From an uncultured Clostridium sp. (lineage in GTDB: Bacteria > Bacillota_A > Clostridia > Lachnospirales > Lachnospiraceae), in NCBI GenBank assembly GCA_900556965.1, contig USQV01000066.1, forward strand, positions 1-6,225: DNA of 6,225 nucleotides, given 5' to 3'. Below are positions 4,905 through 6,225 of this stretch, one piece after another. Within the stretch, counting starts at the first letter, position 1. Every line of letters begins with the position of its first letter. A model generated the notes under the pieces. That model made no database searches and had not been told where the DNA came from. It worked only from the letters and a program-made list of their open reading frames with translations. Position numbers and translations under genes: made by a program.

Positions 4905-5591
4905 ATGATAGAGATTTCAAAGCTGACAAAAGCCTATTCTAAAGCAGGCCGTGCGCTGCGCGGTATCGATCTGGTGATCGAGGACGGCGAATTTGTCTTT
5001 ATTACAGGCCGGAGCGGTTCCGGAAAATCGACTTTGTTAAAGATCCTGTTAAAGGAAGTGGAACCAACCTCCGGTCGTGTTATTGTAAATGATATGGATC
5101 TGGGAAAAATGCCGCGCCGCTATGTGCCGAAGTATCGGAGACGTTTAGGTGTCGTGTTTCAGGATTTCCGCCTTCTCAGGGATCGGAATGTCTATGAGAA
5201 CGTGGCGTTTGCCCAGAGAGTGATCGGTGTCCCAGGCAGAAAAATCAGGGAAACAGTTCCTGAAATGCTCCGCATGGTGGGATTATCCTCAAAATATAAA
5301 TCTTTTCCGCATCAGCTTTCCGGCGGGGAGCAGCAGAGAGTGGCGATCGCAAGGGCTCTGATCAACCGGCCGGAGGTTCTTCTTGCCGATGAGCCCACAG
5401 GAAATCTGGATCCCCAGAATGCAATGGAAATAATGAAGCTCCTTGAAGATGTCAACGCACAGGGGACTACGGTAATCGTTGTAACTCACAGTAACGAGAT
5501 CGTAGACACGATGAAAAAACGTGTGATCACTCTGGACAGAGGGATCATTATAAGTGATAAGGAGGAAAGCGGGTACCGGTATGAGATTTAG
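4905..5591 (+). CDS. ftsE: Cell-division ATP-binding protein FtsE
   Basis: FtsE (228 aa, normal length) is the cytoplasmic ATPase of the FtsEX complex, which uses ATP to drive a conformational change that activates peptidoglycan hydrolases at the septum or side wall. All ABC motifs are intact: Walker [10 protein letters not shown] (35-43), Q-loop VVFQDFRLL with Q86 (FtsE-type sequence), signature LSGGEQQR (138-145), Walker B VLLADE (158-163) with catalytic E163, D-loop GNLD (166-169) and switch H195 in VTHS. This contrasts with the degenerate ATPase at 2513-3616. The ATG is 1 nt after the regulator's stop. The nearest purine-rich site at normal distance is only TGGA (4893-4896), while GGAG (4885-4888) is 16 nt away, so initiation probably relies on ribosomes finishing the regulator. 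Its 3' end overlaps ftsX by 11 nt. Confidence 0.97.
   Translation: MIEISKLTKAYSKAGRALRGIDLVIEDGEFVFITGRSGSGKSTLLKILLKEVEPTSGRVIVNDMDLGKMPRRYVPKYRRRLGVVFQDFRLLRDRNVYENVAFAQRVIGVPGRKIRETVPEMLRMVGLSSKYKSFPHQLSGGEQQRVAIARALINRPEVLLADEPTGNLDPQNAMEIMKLLEDVNAQGTTVIVVTHSNEIVDTMKKRVITLDRGIIISDKEESGYRYEI
5559..5565 (+). promoter_or_regulatory. Distant Shine-Dalgarno of ftsX inside ftsE
   Basis: AAGGAGG lies 15 nt before the ftsX ATG at 5581, longer than the usual 5-9 nt. No in-frame ATG, GTG or TTG lies at optimal distance. The family-typical N-terminus supports 5581 as the start, so the long spacing, together with the 11-nt overlap with ftsE, suggests coupled translation. Confidence 0.5.
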
Positions 5592-6225
5592 TACGTTCTG
5601 CTTTTGTTTAAGACAGGGAATTATGAATATATGCAGAAATATCTGGTTTTCTCTTGCTTCGACCGCGATCATTTCTGCATGTATTTTTTTGTTTTGCGTA
5701 TTTTTTTCCGTGATCGCAAATATTCAATATATGGTGACGGCAGCAGAGTCCTCCATGGGCATCACGGTGTTTTTTGACGAAACACTTTCGGAGGGAGAGA
5801 TCCAAAAGATCGGCGAACAGATAAACAGAGAGAAAAAAGCTCAGATCAAAGAGATGGAGTATATTTCTTCCGAACAGGCGTGGGAGAGCTTTAAAAAGGA
5901 ATACTTCGGTGAAAATGCCGCTCTGGCAGAGGGCTTTTCTGATGATAATCCACTGGCGGGATCGGCTTCCTATGAGATCTATCTATACGATATTGCTGAG
6001 CAGGGACCGATCGTCCGCTATCTGGAGCAGATACCCGGCGTGAGAAAGGTAAACTATTCCAACAATGCGGCAGCCGGACTTTCCAGCTTCAATAAAATTC
6101 TGGCACTGCTGTTCGGAACGATCATCCTCATGCTTCTGGCGGTTGCAGTTTTTCTGATCAGCAATACGATCACCGTAGCAGCTGCCTTCAGGAAGAATGA
6201 GAACCAGATCATGCGGCTTATCGGG
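5581..6225 (+). CDS. ftsX: Cell-division protein FtsX, 3' end outside the window
   Basis: The first 215 residues of FtsX, the membrane partner of FtsE, are present; full-length proteins are near 300 aa with four membrane segments. The sequence shows a short cytoplasmic N-terminus ([14 protein letters not shown]), a first membrane helix at about 22-47, a large extracellular loop at about 48-170 (the part that contacts peptidoglycan hydrolases or their activators), and a second helix at about 173-195. ISNTITVAAAFRKNE (194-208) leading to IMRLIG is the conserved cytoplasmic coupling stretch after that helix. The frame stays open to the window edge. The start at 5581 matches the family N-terminus and overlaps the ftsE stop by 11 nt. 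Five cysteines (7, 9, 18, 34, 39) fall within the first 40 residues, an uncommonly high number. In Firmicutes ftsEX is often followed by an M23 peptidase and a CtpA-type protease; that region is not in view. Confidence 0.95.
   Translation, partial: MRFSTFCFCLRQGIMNICRNIWFSLASTAIISACIFLFCVFFSVIANIQYMVTAAESSMGITVFFDETLSEGEIQKIGEQINREKKAQIKEMEYISSEQAWESFKKEYFGENAALAEGFSDDNPLAGSASYEIYLYDIAEQGPIVRYLEQIPGVRKVNYSNNAAAGLSSFNKILALLFGTIILMLLAVAVFLISNTITVAAAFRKNENQIMRLIG

Noticed and set aside
5623..6225. Alternative ftsX start at the ATG at 5623
   Set aside because: It would remove the family-typical N-terminal segment [14 protein letters not shown] before the first membrane helix and has only a poor AGGGA site 3 nt upstream.
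1..6225. CRISPR array, insertion sequence, phage genes or defence system
   Set aside because: No regularly spaced repeats, transposase, integrase or nuclease-type proteins are present; apart from the pseudo-ATPase the genes are housekeeping in type.

Overview
The window looks like a chromosomal segment from a low-to-moderate GC Gram-positive of the class Clostridia, most likely a gut-type Lachnospiraceae. This rests on protein character (a CvfB/YitL-type S1 protein, a MsmX/UgpC-type sugar-ABC ATPase homologue, a PucR/CdaR-type regulator directly before ftsE-ftsX), on strong purine-rich Shine-Dalgarno sites, on tight co-directional gene packing, and on a tRNA-Gln without an encoded CCA. It is an inference from family resemblance, not a database match. 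All genes are on the + strand.

Layout. (1) 1-136: the 3' three quarters of tRNA-Gln(CUG), an intrinsic terminator, and a perfect 16-bp inverted repeat that starts inside the terminator's U-tract. (2) 223-2337: a three-gene unit with a recognisable promoter and a strong terminator. It encodes a bacterial acyl-ACP thioesterase (double hot-dog fold), a CvfB-like RNA-binding protein (S1-like domains plus winged helix) and a RidA enamine/imine deaminase; the last two overlap by 4 nt. (3) 2344-3676: a single-gene unit with its own promoter candidate, a roughly 135-nt structured leader and a terminator. It encodes a full-length MalK/MsmX/UgpC-like protein whose Walker A is intact but whose Q-loop, signature, Walker B glutamate, D-loop and H-loop are all replaced. 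(4) 3677-6225: an AT-rich promoter region with a tandem 17-bp repeat, then a PucR/CdaR-type regulator, ftsE (1 nt later) and ftsX (overlapping ftsE, cut by the window edge).

How the genes may work together. The first unit combines fatty-acid release, RNA binding and metabolite damage control; the combination looks like housekeeping with no obvious single pathway. FtsE and FtsX form the membrane complex that activates peptidoglycan hydrolases during division or elongation; here the tight packing makes their expression dependent on the regulator's transcript. The standout is the MsmX-like protein. It has lost the residues needed for ATP hydrolysis while keeping an unbroken reading frame, nucleotide-binding loop and C-terminal regulatory domain, which points to a retained pseudo-ATPase, perhaps a sensor or a non-catalytic partner, next to a regulator of a family that often controls sugar or sugar-acid use. 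The functional link between the two is inference.
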